Shown here piece by piece: positions 9,387 through 22,434 of a stretch of DNA of 64,000 nt. The stretch's first letter is position 1; every line of letters starts with the position of its first letter. The translations under genes were made by a program, and so were the position numbers. The DNA comes from Gymnothorax reevesii. Lineage: Eukaryota; Chordata; Actinopteri; Anguilliformes; Muraenidae. Where the stretch lies: assembly GCA_029721435.1 (NCBI GenBank), contig CM056581.1, forward strand, positions 72,960,712 through 73,024,711, given 5' to 3'. The notes under the pieces are model-generated. The model worked only from the letters and a program-made list of their open reading frames with translations, ran no database searches and was not told the origin of the DNA.

Positions 9387-9428
9387 GAAGACCAGGATAA
9401 CAATAGTGAGCATTTTCAATGCACACTA
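9337..9428 (+). repeat. (AAT)n plus one hairpin cassette (spacer 2)
   Basis: About 16 AAT units (9337-9386) precede a single 25-bp hairpin cassette at 9404-9428, followed by the right-hand inverted-repeat arm. Confidence 0.92.
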
Positions 9429-9856
9429 ATAATAACTAGATAATGTAATTCCAGGGAATTACGTGTGCATTGAAAATGCAAAGTGTAGTTGCAAAAGGTG
9501 GAGTTTGTAACATATCATTGCATTATGATAATGGTAGCTACGTTTTTAGTAGGATAATTTTGGTAGTGGTGAGGACTTTTATTTTGAAACAGCTGTGGAC
9601 TGAGGAAACAGTTTGCGGGAGTCAGAGTTGATGACAACTGTCATATGGAAATTTTTAATAGTGACATTTTTTAATAGTGAAGAATTGTAGTAAGGACTTA
9701 TATTTTGAGACAGGATTGGGCAGAAGAAACAGTTGCCGGAAGTCATAGTCGAAAACAATCAGGAATTGGAATGGCTGAAAGGTTGATAAGTTGAGTAGCT
9801 TAAAAAGTTACATTTTTTTATTGTAATTTCACATAATGAGGACTGGCTGTAACAGT

Positions 9857-12752
9857 TGTTAGGCAGTTGCTATGGTGTTCTGTGTACTTGTGAGGGTGTT
9901 GCTAGGCAGCTGCTATCGTGTTCTGGGTGGTTGCTAGGGCATTGCAAGGCAGTTGCAATGGTGTTCTGGGTGGTTGCTAGGGCCTTGCTCAGCGGTTGCT
10001 ATGGTGTTCTGAGTGGTTGATAGGGCGTTGCTAGGCGATTGCTATGGTGTTCTGGGTGGTTGCTAGGCGGTTGCGATGGCGTTCTGGGTGGTTGCTAGAG
10101 GGTTGCAATTGCATTCTGGGTGGTTGCAAGGGCTTTGCTAAGCAGTTGCTATGATGTTCTGGGTGGTTGGTAGGGCGTTGCTAGGTGGTTGCTATGGTGT
10201 TCTGGGTGGTTGCTAGGGTGTTGCTAGGCAGTTGCTATGCTGTTCTGGGTGGTTGCTAGTCCGTTGCTATGGTGTTCTGGGTGGTTGCTAGGGCGTTGCT
10301 CTGCAGTTGCTTTGGTGTTCTGGGTGGTTGCTAGGGCGTTGCTAGGCAGTTGCTTTTGTGTTCTGGGTGGTTGCAAGGGCGTTGTTAGGCAGTTGCTATG
10401 GTGTTCTGGGTGGTTGCTAGGGCGTTGCTAGGCAGTTGCTTTGGTGTTCTGGGTGGTTGCTAGGGCGTTGCTAGGCAGTTGCTATGGTGTTCTGGGTGGT
10501 TGTTAGGGTGGTTGCTATGGCGTTCTGGGTGGTTGCTAGGGCATTGCTAAGCAGTTGCTATGGTGTTCTGGGTGGCTGCTACGGCGTTGCTAGGCGGTTG
10601 CTATGGTGGTCTGGGTGGTTGCTAGGGTGTTGCTAGGCAGTTGCTATGGTGTTCTGCGTGGTTGCTAGGTGGTTGCTAAGGTGTTCTGGGTGGTTTCTTG
10701 GGCGTTGCTAGGCGGTTGCTATGGTGTTCTGGGTGGTTGCTCGGGCGTTGCTAGGCGGTTGCCATGGTGATCTGGGTGGTTGTTAGGGCGCTGCTATGGT
10801 GTTCTGGGTGGTTGCTAGGGCGTTGCTAGGCAGTTGCTATGGTGTTCTGGATGGTTGCTAGGCGGTTGCTATGGTGTTCTGGGTGGTTGCTCGGCGGGTG
10901 CTATGGTGTTCTGGGTGGTTGCTAGGCGGTTGCTTTGGTGTTCTGGGTGGTAGCTAGGCGGTTGCTATGGTGTTCTGGGTGGTAGCTAGGTCGTTGCTAG
11001 GCAGTTGCTATGGTGTTCTGGGTGGTTGCTAGGCGGTTGCTATGGTGTTCTGGGTGGTTGCTGGGCGGTTGCTATGGTGTTCTGGGTGGTTGCTAGGGCG
11101 TTGCTGGGTAGTTGCTATGGTGTTCTGGTGGTTGCTAGGGGGTTGCTCTGGTGTTCTGGGTGGTTGCTAGGGCGTTGCTAGGCAGTTGCTCTGGTGTTCT
11201 GGGTGGTTGTTAGGGCGTTGCTAGGCAGTTGCTATGGTGTTCTGCGTGGTTGCTAGGCGGTTGCTATGGTGTTCTGGGTGGTTGCTAGGCGGTTGCTATG
11301 GTGTTCTGGGTGGTTGCTAGGGCGTTGCTAGGCAGTTGCTATGGTGTTCTGGGTGGTTGCTAGGCGGTTGCTAGGCAGTTGCTATGGTGTTCTGGGTGGT
11401 TGCTAGGCGGTTGCTATGGTGTTATGGGTGGTTGCAAGCGCGTTGCTAGGCAGTTGCTATGGTATTTTGGGTGGTTGCTATGGTGTTCCGGGTGGTTGCT
11501 AGGGCGTTGCTAGGCAGTTGCTATGGTGTTCTGGGTTGTTGCTAGGTGGTTGCTATGGTGTTCCGGGTGGTTGCTAGGGCGTTGCTAGGCAGTTGCTATG
11601 GTGTTCTGGGTGCTTGCTCGGGTGTTGCTAGGCAGTTGCTATGGTGTTCTGGGTGGTTGCTAGGCGGTTGCTATGGTGTTCTGGGTGGTTGCTAGGCTGT
11701 TGCTATGGTGTTCTGGGTGGTTGCTAGGGCGTTGCTAGGCAGTTGCTATGGTTTTGTGGGTGGTTGCTAGGCGGTTGCTATGGTGTTCTGGGTGGTTGCT
11801 AGGGCGTTGCTAGGCAGTTGCTATGGTGTTCTTGGTGGTTGCTAGGCGGTTGCTATGGTGTTCTGGGTGGTTGCTAGCGCGTTGCTAGGCAGTTGCTATG
11901 GTATTTTGGGTGGTTGCTACTGGTTGCTATGGTGTTCTGGGTGGTTGCTAGGGCGTTGCTAGGCAGTTGCTATGGTGTTCTGGGTGGTTGCTAGGCCGTT
12001 GCTATGGTGTTCTGGGTGGTTGCTCGGGTGTTGCTAGGCAGTTGCTATGGTGTTCTGGGTGGTTGCTAGGCGGTTGCTATGGTGTTCTGGGTGGTTGCTT
12101 GGCAGTTGCTATGGTGTTCTGGGTGGTTGCTAGGGCGTTGCTAGGCAGTTGCTATGGTGTTCTGGGTGGTTGCAAGGCGGTTGCTATGGTGTTCTGGGTG
12201 GTTGCTAGGGCGTTGCTATGGTGTTCTGGGTGGTTGCTAGGCGGTTGCTAAGGTGTTCTTGGTGGTTGCTAGGGCGTTGCTAGGCAGTTCCTATGGTGTT
12301 TTGGGTGGTTACTGGGCGGTTGCTATGGTGTTCTGGGTGGTGGTTAGGGCGTTGCTAGGCGGTTGCTATGGTGTTCTGGGTGGTTGGTAGGGCGTTGCTT
12401 GGCAGTTGCTTTGGTGTTCTGAGTGGTTGCTTGGCGGTTGCTATGGTGTTTGTGGTGGTTGCTAGGGCGTTGCTAGGCAGTTGCTTTGGTGTTCTGGGTG
12501 GTTACTAGGCAGTTGCTATGGTGTTCTTGGTGGTGGTTAGGGCGTTGCTAGGCGGTTGCTATGGTGTTCTGGGTGGTTGCTAGGGCATTGCTAGGCAGTT
12601 GCTTTGGTGTTCTGAGTGGTTGCTTGGCGGTTGCTATGGTGTTTGTGGTGGTTGCTAGGGCGTTGCTTGGCAGTTGCTATAGTGTTCTGGGTGCTTGCTA
12701 GGCAGTTGCTATGGTGTTTTGGGTGGTTGCTAGGCAGTTGCTATGGTGTTCT
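9857..12752 (+). repeat. Minisatellite block 3 (2.9 kb)
   Basis: 43/32-bp lattice. From the left edge to about 11340 it follows block 2 unit by unit at an offset of about 6.95 kb, then diverges. The last part carries the conserved left-flank series of the spacers: GAGTGGTTGCTTGG, then GGGCGTTGCTTGGCAG, then TGTTTTGGGTGG. Confidence 0.95.
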
Positions 12753-12893
12753 GAATATTTGCTTGGGCATTGCTCGACAGTTGCTATGTTGTTCTTGTTG
12801 TTGCTAGGGCGTTTTTGTGTCTTGTTTGGGGATGGAGTGAAAACTGGGAGAAGTAGTGAACCGTACGATTACGAAATTATTTGGAATATTAAC

Positions 12894-13470
12894 AAGGAAG
12901 GAAGGAGGGAAAGAGGGAACTAATGAGGGAAGTAAGGAAAGAAGGAATATAGGAAAAAAAGAAGGAAATCAAAGGAAGTCAGGAAAGAAAAAAGGAAAGA
13001 AGGCGAGGATGGATGGAAAGAAACAGAGGAATGAAGGAAAGAAGGAAGTAAAGAAGGAAGGAAAGGAAGAAGGGAAGAAGAAGGATTTAAGTAAAGATAG
13101 AGGGAAGGAGGGAAGGAAGGAAGTGAGGAAGAAGAAATGAAAAACAGAAGGAAAGAGAGAAGGAAGGAAAGAAAAAGTAATGAAAGGAAGAGGGAAGGAA
13201 AGAGAGGGAAAGCAGAAAGAAGAAAGGAAGAAAGATAAGAAGGATATGAAGGAATGAAAGAAGGCATGATGGAAGGGAAGAAAAACTAAGGAAGGTAGGA
13301 AAGAAAATTGGTAGGGAGGAGGAATGGGAGGAAGGATGAAAGACAGGATAGAAGGAAGTAAAGTAGGAAAGAAGGAACGAATAAAGGAAGGAAGGAACGA
13401 AGGAAAGAAATAGGAGGGAAAAAGAAAGAAGGAATGACAGAAAATAGAAGGAAGGAAAGCAGTAAGGAAG
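12894..13470 (+). repeat. Polypurine tract (spacer 3)
   Basis: Degenerate GGAAG/GAAAG tract. The Lys/Glu-rich plus-strand frame and Ser/Phe-rich minus-strand frames across it are compositional. Confidence 0.92.
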
Positions 13471-13769
13471 CTGTAGTCTCAACAGAGCCAGATTGTAGTC
13501 TTACAGCCCGAGAAACTGACAGTTACAGCAGGTGGTCAGAACACCTGGCACAAGATTCCATTTGCTGAATGGCCCTATTGTGATGTCATAATGCCAATGT
13601 TAAGTCTATGGGGGGAAAAAATTTATAGTTTTTTATTAATAACTCAAAAAGTATAAAAGTTACAATGATGAAAAATACATTGCACAGGTGTCCTAAGTAA
13701 GACCTACGCAACGCAGTTTGAATGAAGTTTCTACGATAAACGGTTGAGGCCGCATTAAGTGTGTTAGAA

Positions 13770-13770
<1 letters not shown>

Positions 13771-13808
<38 letters not shown>

Positions 13809-13957
13809 GAAGACCAGGATAACAATAGTGAGCATTTTCAATGCACACTAATAATAAGAAGAAGACCAGGATAACAATAGTGAGCATTTTCAATGCACAC
13901 TAATAATAATAATAAGAAGACCAGGATAACAATAGTGAGCATTTTCAATGCACACTA
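13771..13957 (+). repeat. (AAT)n plus three hairpin cassettes (spacer 3)
   Basis: AAT run 13771-13808, then 25-bp hairpins at 13826-13850, 13878-13902 and 13933-13957, each introduced by AGACCAGGATAACAA and separated by short AAT runs. The cassette is tandemly repeated at a step of 52 to 55 bp. Confidence 0.9.
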
Positions 13958-14378
13958 ACTAGATAATGTAATTCCAGGGAATTACGTGTGCATTGAAAAT
14001 GCAAAGTGTAGTTGCATAAGGTGGAGTTTGTAACATATCATTGCATTATGATATTAGTAGCTACGTTTTTAGTAGGATAATTATGGTAGTGGTGAGGACT
14101 TTTATTTTGAAACAGATGTGGACTGAGGAAACAGTTTGCGGGAGTCATAGTTGATGACAACTGTCATATGGAAATTTTTAATAGTGACATTTTTTAATAG
14201 TGAAAAATTGTAGTAAGGACTAATATTTTGAGACAGGATTGGTCAGAAGAAACAGTTGCCGGAAGTCATAGTCGAAAGCAATCAGGAGTTAGAATGGCTG
14301 AAAGGTTGATAAGTTGAGTAGCTTAAAAAGTTACATTTCTTTATTGTAATTTGACGTAATGAGGACTGGCTGGAACAG

Positions 14379-16943
14379 TTGTTAGGCAGTTGCTATGGTA
14401 ATCTGTGTACTTGTGAGGGTGTTGCTAGGCAGCTGCTATCGTGTTCTGGGTGGTTGCTAGGGCATTGCTAGGCAGTTGCTATGGTGTTCTGGGTGGTTGA
14501 TAGGGCATTGCTAGGCGGTTGCTATGGTGTTCTGGGTAGTTGTTGGCGGTTGCTATGGCGTTCTGGGTGGTTGCTAGGCGGTTGCTATGGCATTCTTGGA
14601 GGTTGCTTGGGCTTTGCGAAGCAGTTGCTATGATGTTCAGGGTGGTTGCTAGGGCGTTACTAGGTGGTTGCTATGGTGTTCTGGGTGTTTGCTAGGGTGT
14701 TGCTAGGCAGTTGCTATGCTGTTCTGGGTGGTTGCTAGGCCGTTGCTTGGGTGTTCTGGGTGGTTGCTATGGCGTTGCTAGGCAGTTGCTATTGTGTTCT
14801 GGGTGATTGCTAGGGCGTTGCGAGGCAGTTGCTATGGTGTCCTGGGTGGTTGTTAGGGTGGTTGCTATGGCGTTCTGGGTGGCTGCAAGGGCATTGCTCA
14901 GCACGTGGGATGGTGTTTTGGGTGGTTGCCACGGCATTGCCAGGCGGTTGCTATGGTGTTGTGGGTGGTTGGTAGGGTGTTGCTAGGCAGTTGCTTTGGT
15001 GTTCTGGGTGGTTGGTAGGTGGTTGCAATGGTGTTCTGGCTGGTTGCTAGGGCGTTGCTAGGCGGTTGCTATGGTGTTCTGGGTGGTTGCTCGGGCGTTG
15101 CTAGGCGGTTGCTATGGTGTTCTGGGTGGTTGCTAGAGCGTTGCTATGGTGTTCTGGGTGGTTGCTAGGGCGTTGCTAGGCGGTTGCTTTGGTGTTCTGG
15201 GTGGTTGCTAGGGTGTTGCTATGGTGTTCTGGGTGGTTGCTCGGGCGTTGCTAGGCGGTTGCTATGGTGTTCTGGGTGGTTGCTAGGGCGTTGCTATGGT
15301 GTTCTGGGTGGTTGCTAGGGCGTTGCTAGGCAGTTGCTATGGTGTTCTGGGTGGTTGCTAGGGTGTTGCTATGGTGTTCTGGGTGGTTGTTAGGCGGTTG
15401 CTCTGGTGTTGTGGGTGGTTGGTAGGCGGTTGCTTTGGTGTTCTGGGTGGTAGCTAGGCGGTTGCATTGGTGTTGTGGGTGGTTGCTAGGTCGTTGCTAG
15501 GCAGTTGCTATGGTGTTCTGGGTTCTTGCTAGGCGGTTGCTATAGTTTTCTGGGTGGTTGCTAGGCGGTTGCTATGGTGTTCTGGTTGGGTGCTAGGGCG
15601 TTGCTAGGCAGTTGCTATGGTGTTCTAATGGTTGCTAGGCGGTTGCTATGGTGTACTTGGTGGTTGCTAGGGCGTTGCTAGGCAGTTGCTATGGTGTTCT
15701 GGGTGGTTGCTAGGGCGTTGCTATGGTGTTCTGGGTGGTAGCTAGGCGTTTACTTTTGTGTTCTCGGTGGTTGCTAGGCGGTTGCTATAGTGTTCTGGGT
15801 GGTTGCTAGGGCATTGCTAGGAAGTTGCTATGGTGTGCTGGGTGGTTGCTAGGCGGTTGCTATGGTGTTCTGGGAGGTTGCTAGGGCATTGCAAGGCAGT
15901 TGCTATGGTGTTCTGGGTGGGTGCTAGGGCGTTGCTAGGCGGTTGCTATGGTGTTCTGGGAGGTCGCTAGGGCATTGCTAGGCTGTTGCTATGGTGTTCT
16001 GGGTGGTTGCTAGGGTGTTGCTAGGCGGTTGCTATGGTGTTCTGAGTGGTTGTTTGGGTGTTGCTAGGCAGTTGCTATGGTGTTCTGGGTGGTTGCTAGG
16101 CGGTTGCTATGGTGTTCTGGGTGGTTGCTAGGGCGTTGCTAGGCAGTTGCTATGGTGTTTTGGGTGATTGCTACGTGGTTGCTATGGTGTTCTGGGTGGT
16201 TGCTATGGCGTTGCTAGGCAGTTGCTATGGTGTTCTGGGTGGTTGCTAGGGGGGTGCTATGGTGTGCTGGGTGGTTGCCTGGGCATTGCTAGGCAGTTGC
16301 TATGGTGTTCTGGGTGGTTGCTAGGCGGTTGCTATGGTGTTCTGGGTGATTGCTAGGCGGTTGCTATGGTGTTCTGGGTGGTTGCTAGGGCGTTGCTAGG
16401 CAGTTGCTTTGGTGTTTTGGGTGGTTGCTAGGCGGTTTCTATGGTGTTCTGGGTGGTTGCTAAGGCATTGCTAGGCGATTCCTATGGTGTTCTGTGTGGT
16501 TGCTAGGGCGTTGCTAGGCAGTTGCTCTGGTGTTCTGGGTGGTTGCTAGGCGGTTGCTAAGGTGTTCTTGGTGGTTGCCAGGGCGTTGCTAGGCAGTTGC
16601 TTTGGTGTTTTGGGTGGTTGCTGGGCGGGTGCTATGGTGTTCTGGGTGGTTGCTAGGGCGTTGCTAGGCAGTTGCTATGGTGTTTTGGTTGGTTGCTAGG
16701 CGGTTGGTAGGGTGATCTGGGTGGTTACTAGGGCGTTGCTAGGCAGTTGCTATGGTGTTCTGGGTGGTTGCTAGGCAGTTGCTATGGTGTTCTTGGTGGT
16801 TGTGAGGGCGTTGTTAGGCGATTGCTATGGTGTTCTGGGTGGTTGCTAGGGCGTTGCTAGGCAGTTGCTATAGTGTTCTGGGTGGTTGCTAGGCAGTTGC
16901 TATGGTGTTTTGGGTGGTTGCTAGGCGGTTGCTATGGTGTTCT
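14379..16943 (+). repeat. Minisatellite block 4 (2.6 kb)
   Basis: 43/32-bp lattice with the conserved right-of-spacer series at its start, including CAGCTGCTATCG, and a diverged version of the GGGCTTTGC word near 14611. It carries many private substitutions, e.g. around 14880-14960. Its unit order most resembles block 5. Confidence 0.95.
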
Positions 16944-18368
16944 GAATATTTGCTTGGGCATTGCTCGACAGTTGCTATGTTGTTCTTGTTGTTGCTAGGG
17001 CGTTGATGTGTCTTGTTTGGGGATCGAGTGAAAACTGGGAGAAGTTGTGAACCGTACGATTATGAAATTATTTGGAATATTAACAAGGAAGGAAGGAGGG
17101 AAAGAAGGAACTAATGAGGGAAGTAAGGAAAGAAGGAATATAGGAAAAAAAGAAGGAAATCAAAGGAAGGCAGGAAAGAACAAAGGAAAGAAGGCGAGGA
17201 TGGATGGAAAGAAGGAAGTAAAGAAGGAAGGAAAGGAAGAAGGGAAGAAGAAGGATTTAAGTAAAGATAGAAGGAAGGAAGGAAGGAAAGAAGTGAGGAA
17301 GAAGAAATGAAAAACAGAAGGAAAGAGAGAAGGAAGGACAGAAAAGTAAAGAAAGGAAGAGGGAAGGAAAGAGAGGGAAAGCAGAAAGAAGAAAGGAAGA
17401 AAGATAAGAAGGATATGAAGGAATGAAAGAAGGCATAATGGAAGGAAAGAAAAACTAAGGGAGGTAGGAAAGAAAATTGGTAGGGAGGAAGAATGGGAGG
17501 AAGGATGAAAGGCAGGATAGAAGGAAGTAAAGTAGGAAAGAACGAATAAAGGAAGGAAGGAACGAAGGAAAGAAATAGGAGGGAAAAAGAAAGAAGGAAT
17601 GACAGAAAATAGAAGGAAGGAAAGCAGTAAGGAAGCTGTAGTCTCAAGAGAGCCAGATTGTAGTCTTACAGCCTGAGAAACTGACAGTTACAGCAGATGG
17701 TCAGAACACCTGGCACAAGATTCCATTTGCTTAATGGCCCTATTGTGATGTCATAATGCCAATGTTAAGTCTGTGGGAGGAAAAAATTTATAGTTTTTTA
17801 TTAATAACTCAAAAAGTATAAAAGTTACAAAGATGAAAAATACATTGCACAGGTGTCCTAAGTAAGACCTACGCAACGCAGTTTGAATGAAGTTTCTACG
17901 ATAAACGGTTGAGGCCGCATTAAGTGTGTTAGAAGAATAATAATAATAACTAGATAATGTAATTCCAGGGAATTACGTGTGCATTGAAAATGCAAAGTGT
18001 AGTTGCATAAGGTGGAGTTTGTAACATATCATTGCATTATGATATTGGTAGCTACGTTTTTAGGAGGATAATTATGGTAGTGGTGAGGACTTTTATTTTG
18101 AAACAGATGTGGACTGAGGAAACAGTTTGCGGGAGTCATAGTTGATGACAACTGTCATATGGAAATTTTTAATAGTGACATTTTTTAATAGTGAAAAATT
18201 GTAGTAAGGACTTATATTTTGAGACTGGATTGGGCAGAAGAAACAGTTGCCGGAAGTCATAGTCGAAAACAATCAGGAGTTGGAATGGCTGAAAGGTTGA
18301 TAAGTTGAGTAGCTTAAAAAGTTACATTTTTTATTGTAATTTGACATAATGAGGACTGGCTGTAACAG
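16944..18368 (+). repeat. Composite spacer, copy 4 of 11
   Basis: One of the shortest copies. It has no hairpin cassette: a short (AAT)n at about 17937-17949 runs directly into CTAGATAATG. The purine tract lacks about 20 bp near 17210 that other copies have. The rest of the right half is canonical. Confidence 0.92.
17085..17635 (+). repeat. Polypurine tract (spacer 4)
   Basis: Degenerate GGAAG tract with a deletion near 17210 relative to the other copies (the ACAGAGGAATGAAGG stretch is missing). Confidence 0.92.
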
Positions 18369-21300
18369 TTGTTAGGCAGTTGCTATGGTGTTCTGTGTAC
18401 TTGTGAGGGTGTTGCTAGGCAGCTGCTATCGTGTTCTGGGTGGTTGCTAGGGCATTGCTAGGCAGTTGCTATGGTGTTCTGGGTGGTTGATAGGGCATTG
18501 CTAGGCGGTTGCTATGGTGTTCTGGGTAGTTGCTAGGCGGTTGCTATGGCGTACTGGGTGGTTGTTCGGGCGTTGCTATGGGGTTCTGGGTGGTTGCTAG
18601 GCGGTTGCTATGGCATTCTGGGTGGTTGCTAGGGCTTTGCTAAGCAGTTGCTATGATGTTCTGGGTGGTTGCTAGGGCGTTGCAAGGTGGTTGCTATGGT
18701 GTTCTGGGTGGTTGCTAGGGTGTTGCTAGGCAGTTGCTATGCTGTTCTGGGTGGTTGCTAGGCCGTTGCTATGGTGTTCTGGGTGGTTGCTATGGCGTTG
18801 CTAGGCAGTTGCTATTGTGTTCTGGGTGGTTGATAGGCCGTTGCTAGGCAGTTGCTATGGCGTTCTGGGTGGTTGCTAGGGCATTGCTAAGCAGTTGGTA
18901 TGGTGTTCTGGGTGGTTGCCACGGCATTGCCAGGCGGTTGCTATGGTGTTCTGGGTGGTTGCTAGGGTGTTGCAAGGCAGTTGCTATGGTGTTCTGGCTG
19001 GTTGCTAGGTGGTTGCTATGATGTTCTGGCTGGTTGCTAGGGCGTTGCTAGGCGGTTGCTATGGTGTTCTGGGTGGTGGCTCGGGCGTTGCAAGGCGGTT
19101 GCTATGGTGTTCTGGGTGGTTGCTAGGGCGTTGCTATGGTATTCTGGGTGGTTGCTAGGGCGTTGCTAGGCAGTTGCTATGGTGTTCTGGATGGTTGCTA
19201 GGCGGTTGCTATGGTGTTCTGGGTGGTTGCTAGGGTGTTGCTATGGTGTTCTGGGTGGTTGTTAGGCGGTTGCTCTGGTGTTCTGGGTGGTGGCTAGGCG
19301 GTTGCTATGGTGTTCTGGGTGGTAGCAAGGCGGTTGCAATGGTGTTCTGGGTGGTTGCTAAATCATTGCTAGGCAGTTGCTATGGTGTTCTGTGTTGTTG
19401 CTAGGCGGTTGCTATGGTGTTCTGGGTGGTTGCTAGGCGGTTGCTATGGTGTTCTGGGTGGTTGCTAGGGCGTTGCTAGGCAGTTGCTATGGTGTTCTGA
19501 TGGTTGCTAGGCGGTTGCTATGGTGTTCTGGGTGGTTGCTAGGCCGTTGCTAGGCAGTTGCTATGGTGTTCTGGGTGGTTGCTAGGGCGTTGCTATGGTG
19601 TTTTGGGTGGTAGCTAGGCGGTTGCTTTTGTGTTCTGGGTGGTTGCTAGGCGGTTGCTATGGTGTTCTGGGTGGTTGCTAGGGCGTTGCTAGGCAGTTGC
19701 TATGGTGTGCTGGCTGGTTGCTAGGCGGTTGCTATGGTGTTCTGGGAGGTTGCTAGGGCATTGCTAGGCGGTTGCTATGGTGTTCTGGGTGGTTGCTAGG
19801 GCCTTGCTAGGCGGTTGCTATGGTGTTCTGGGAGGTTGCTAGGGCATTGCTAGGCTGTTGCTATGGTGTTCTGGGTGGTTGCTAGGGCGTTGCGAGGCGG
19901 TTGCTATGGTGGTTGCTAGGGTGTTGCTAGGCAGTTGCTATGGTGTTCTGGGTGGTTGCTAGGCGGTTGCTATGGTGTTCTGGGTGGTTGCTAGGGCGTT
20001 GCTAGGCAGTTGCTATGGTGTTTTGGGTGGTTGCTAGGTGGTTGTTATGGTGTTCTGGGTGGTTGCTTGGGCGTTGCTAGGCAGTTGCTATGGTGTTCTG
20101 GGTGGTTGCTAGGCGGTTGCTATGGTGTTCTGGGTGGTTGCTAGGGCGTTGCTAGGCGGTTGCTATGGTGTTTTGGGTGGTTGCTAGGTGGTTGCTATGG
20201 TGTTCTGGGTGGTTGCTTGGGCGTTGCTAGGCAGTTGCTATGGTGTTCTGGGTGGTTGCTAGGCGGTTGCTATGGTGTTCTGGGTGGTTGTTAGGGCGTT
20301 GCTAGGCGGTTGCTATGGTGTTTTGGGTGGTTGCTAGGTGGTTGCTATGGAGTTCTGGGTGGTTGCTTGGGCGTTGCTAGGCAGTTGCTATGGTGTTCTG
20401 GGTGGTTGCTCGGGCGTTGCTAGGCAGTTGCTATGGTGTTCTTGGTGGTTGCTAGGCGGTTGCTATGGTGTTCTGGGTGGTTGCTAGGCGGTTGCTATGG
20501 TGTTCTGGGTGGTTGCTTGGGCGTTGCTAGGCAGTTGCTTTGGTGTTCTGGGTGGTTGCGAGGCGATTGCTATGGTGTTGTGGGTGGTTGCTAGGGCATT
20601 GCTAGGCTGTTGCTATGGTGTTCTGGGTGGTTGCTTGGGCGTTGCTAGGCAGTTGCTATGGTGTTCTGGGTGGTTGCTAGGCGGTTGCTATGGTGTTCTG
20701 GGTGGTTGCTAGGGCGTTGCTAGGCGGGTGCTATGGTGTTTTGGGTGGTTGCTAGGTGGTTGCTATGGTGATCTGGGTGGTTGCTTGGGCGTTGCTAGGC
20801 GGTTGCTATGGTGTTCTGGGTGGTTGCTAGGCGGTTGCTATGGTGTTCTGGGTGGTTGCTAGGGCGTTGCTAGGCGGTTGCTATGGTGTTCTGGGTGGTT
20901 GCTCGGGCGTTGCTAGGCAGTTGCTATGGTGTTCTTGGTGGTTGCTAGGCGGTTGCTATGGTGTTCTGGGTGGTTGCTAGGCGGTTGCTATGGTGTTCTG
21001 GGTGGTTGCTAGGGCGTTGCTAGCAGTTGCTATGGTGTTCTGGGTGGTTGCTAGGCGGTTGCTATGGTGTTTTAAGTGGTTGCTAGGGCATTGCGAAGCA
21101 GTTTCTATGGTAGTCTGGGTGGATGCAAGGGCGTTGCGAGGCGATTGCTATGGTGTTCTGGGTGGTTGCTAGGGCCTTGCTAGGCAGTTGCTATGGTGTT
21201 CTGGGTGGTTGCTAGGCGGGTGCTATGGTGTTCTGGGTGGTTGCTAGGGCGTTGCTAGGCAGTTGCTATAGCGTTCTGGGTGGTTGCTAGGGCGTTGCTA

Positions 21301-22434
21301 GGCAGTTGCTGTGGTGTTCTGGGTGGTTGCTAGGGCGTTGCTAGGCAGTTGCTATGGTGTTCTGGGTGGTTGCTCGGCGGTTGCTATGGTGTTCTGGGTG
21401 GTTGCTAGGCGGTTGCTATGGTGTTCTGGGTGGTTGCTAGGGCGTTGCTAGGCAGTTGCTATGGTGTTCTGGGTGGGTGCTAGGCGGTTGCAGTGGTGTT
21501 CTGGGTGGGTGCTGGGGCGTTGCTAGGCAGTTGCTATGGTGTTTTGGGTGGTTGCTGGGTGGTTGCTTTGGTGTTCTGGGTGGTTGCTAGGGCGTTGCTA
21601 GGCAGTTGCTATGGTGTTCTGGGTGGTTGCTAGGTGGTTGCTATGGTGTTCTGGGTGGTTGCTAGGCAGTTGCTATTGTGTTCTGGGTGGTTGCTAGGGC
21701 GTTGCTAGGCAGTTGCTATAGCGTTCTGGGTGGTTGGTGGGTGGTTGCTGTGGTGTTCTGGGTGGTTGCTGGGGGGTTGCTATGGTGTTCTGGGTGGTTG
21801 CTAGGGTGTTGCTAGGCGGTTGCTATGGTGTTCTGGGTGGTGGCTAGGCGGTTGCTATGGTGTTCTGGGTGGTTGCTAGGGCATTGCTAGGCTGTTGCTA
21901 TGGTGTTCTGGGTGGTTGCTAGGGCGTTGCTCGGCAGTTGCTATGGTGTTCTGGGTGGTTGTTAGGGTGTTGCTAGGCAGTTGCTATGGTGTTCTGGGTG
22001 GTTGCTAGGCGGTGGCTATGGTGTTCTGGGTGGTTGCTAGGTGGTTGCTATGGTGTTCTGGGTGGTTGCTAGGGCGTTGCTAGGCAGTTGCTATAGCGTT
22101 CTGGGTGGTTGCTAGGGCGTTGCTAGGCAGTTGCTAAGGTGTTCTGGGTGGTTGCTAGGGCGTTGCTAGGCAGTTGCTATGGTGTTCTGGGTGGTTGCTA
22201 GGCGGTTGCTATGGTGTTCTGGGTGGGTGCTAGGCGGTTGCTATGGTGTTCTGGGTGGTTGCTAGGGCGTTGCTAGGCAGTTGCTATGGTGTTCTGGGTG
22301 GTTGCTGGGCGGTTGCTATGGTGTTCTGGGTGGTTGCTAGGGCGTTGCTAGGCAGTTGCTATAGTGTTCTGGGTGGTTGCTAGGCAGTTGCTATGGTGTT
22401 TTGGGTGGTTGCTTGGCGGTTGCTATGGTGTTCT
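18369..22434 (+). repeat. Minisatellite block 5 (4.1 kb)
   Basis: 43/32-bp lattice with the conserved flank series at both ends. The start (18369 to about 19900) matches the starts of blocks 8 and 11. At 19960-20400 a cassette of about 180 bp is repeated in tandem: TGTTTTGGGTGG, then GGTGGTTGCTATGG, then GCTTGGGCGTTG recur three times. Confidence 0.95.

Larger units (their letters stand above)
8323..9856 (+). repeat. Composite spacer, copy 2 of 11
   Basis: Nearly identical to copy 1 at an offset of about 6.91-6.95 kb; the length difference comes mainly from a longer (AAT)n and small indels in the purine tract. It carries one hairpin cassette (9404-9428) and shares the TGTCATCATG and TTTCACATA variants with copy 1. 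Confidence 0.93.
12753..14378 (+). repeat. Composite spacer, copy 3 of 11
   Basis: Canonical order of parts. It carries three hairpin cassettes and is therefore one of the longest copies. Its left junction reads GGGCGTTTTTGTG rather than the GGGCGTTGATGTG of other copies. Its right edge has GGCTGGAACAG and a nearby GGTAATCTG variant. Confidence 0.92.
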
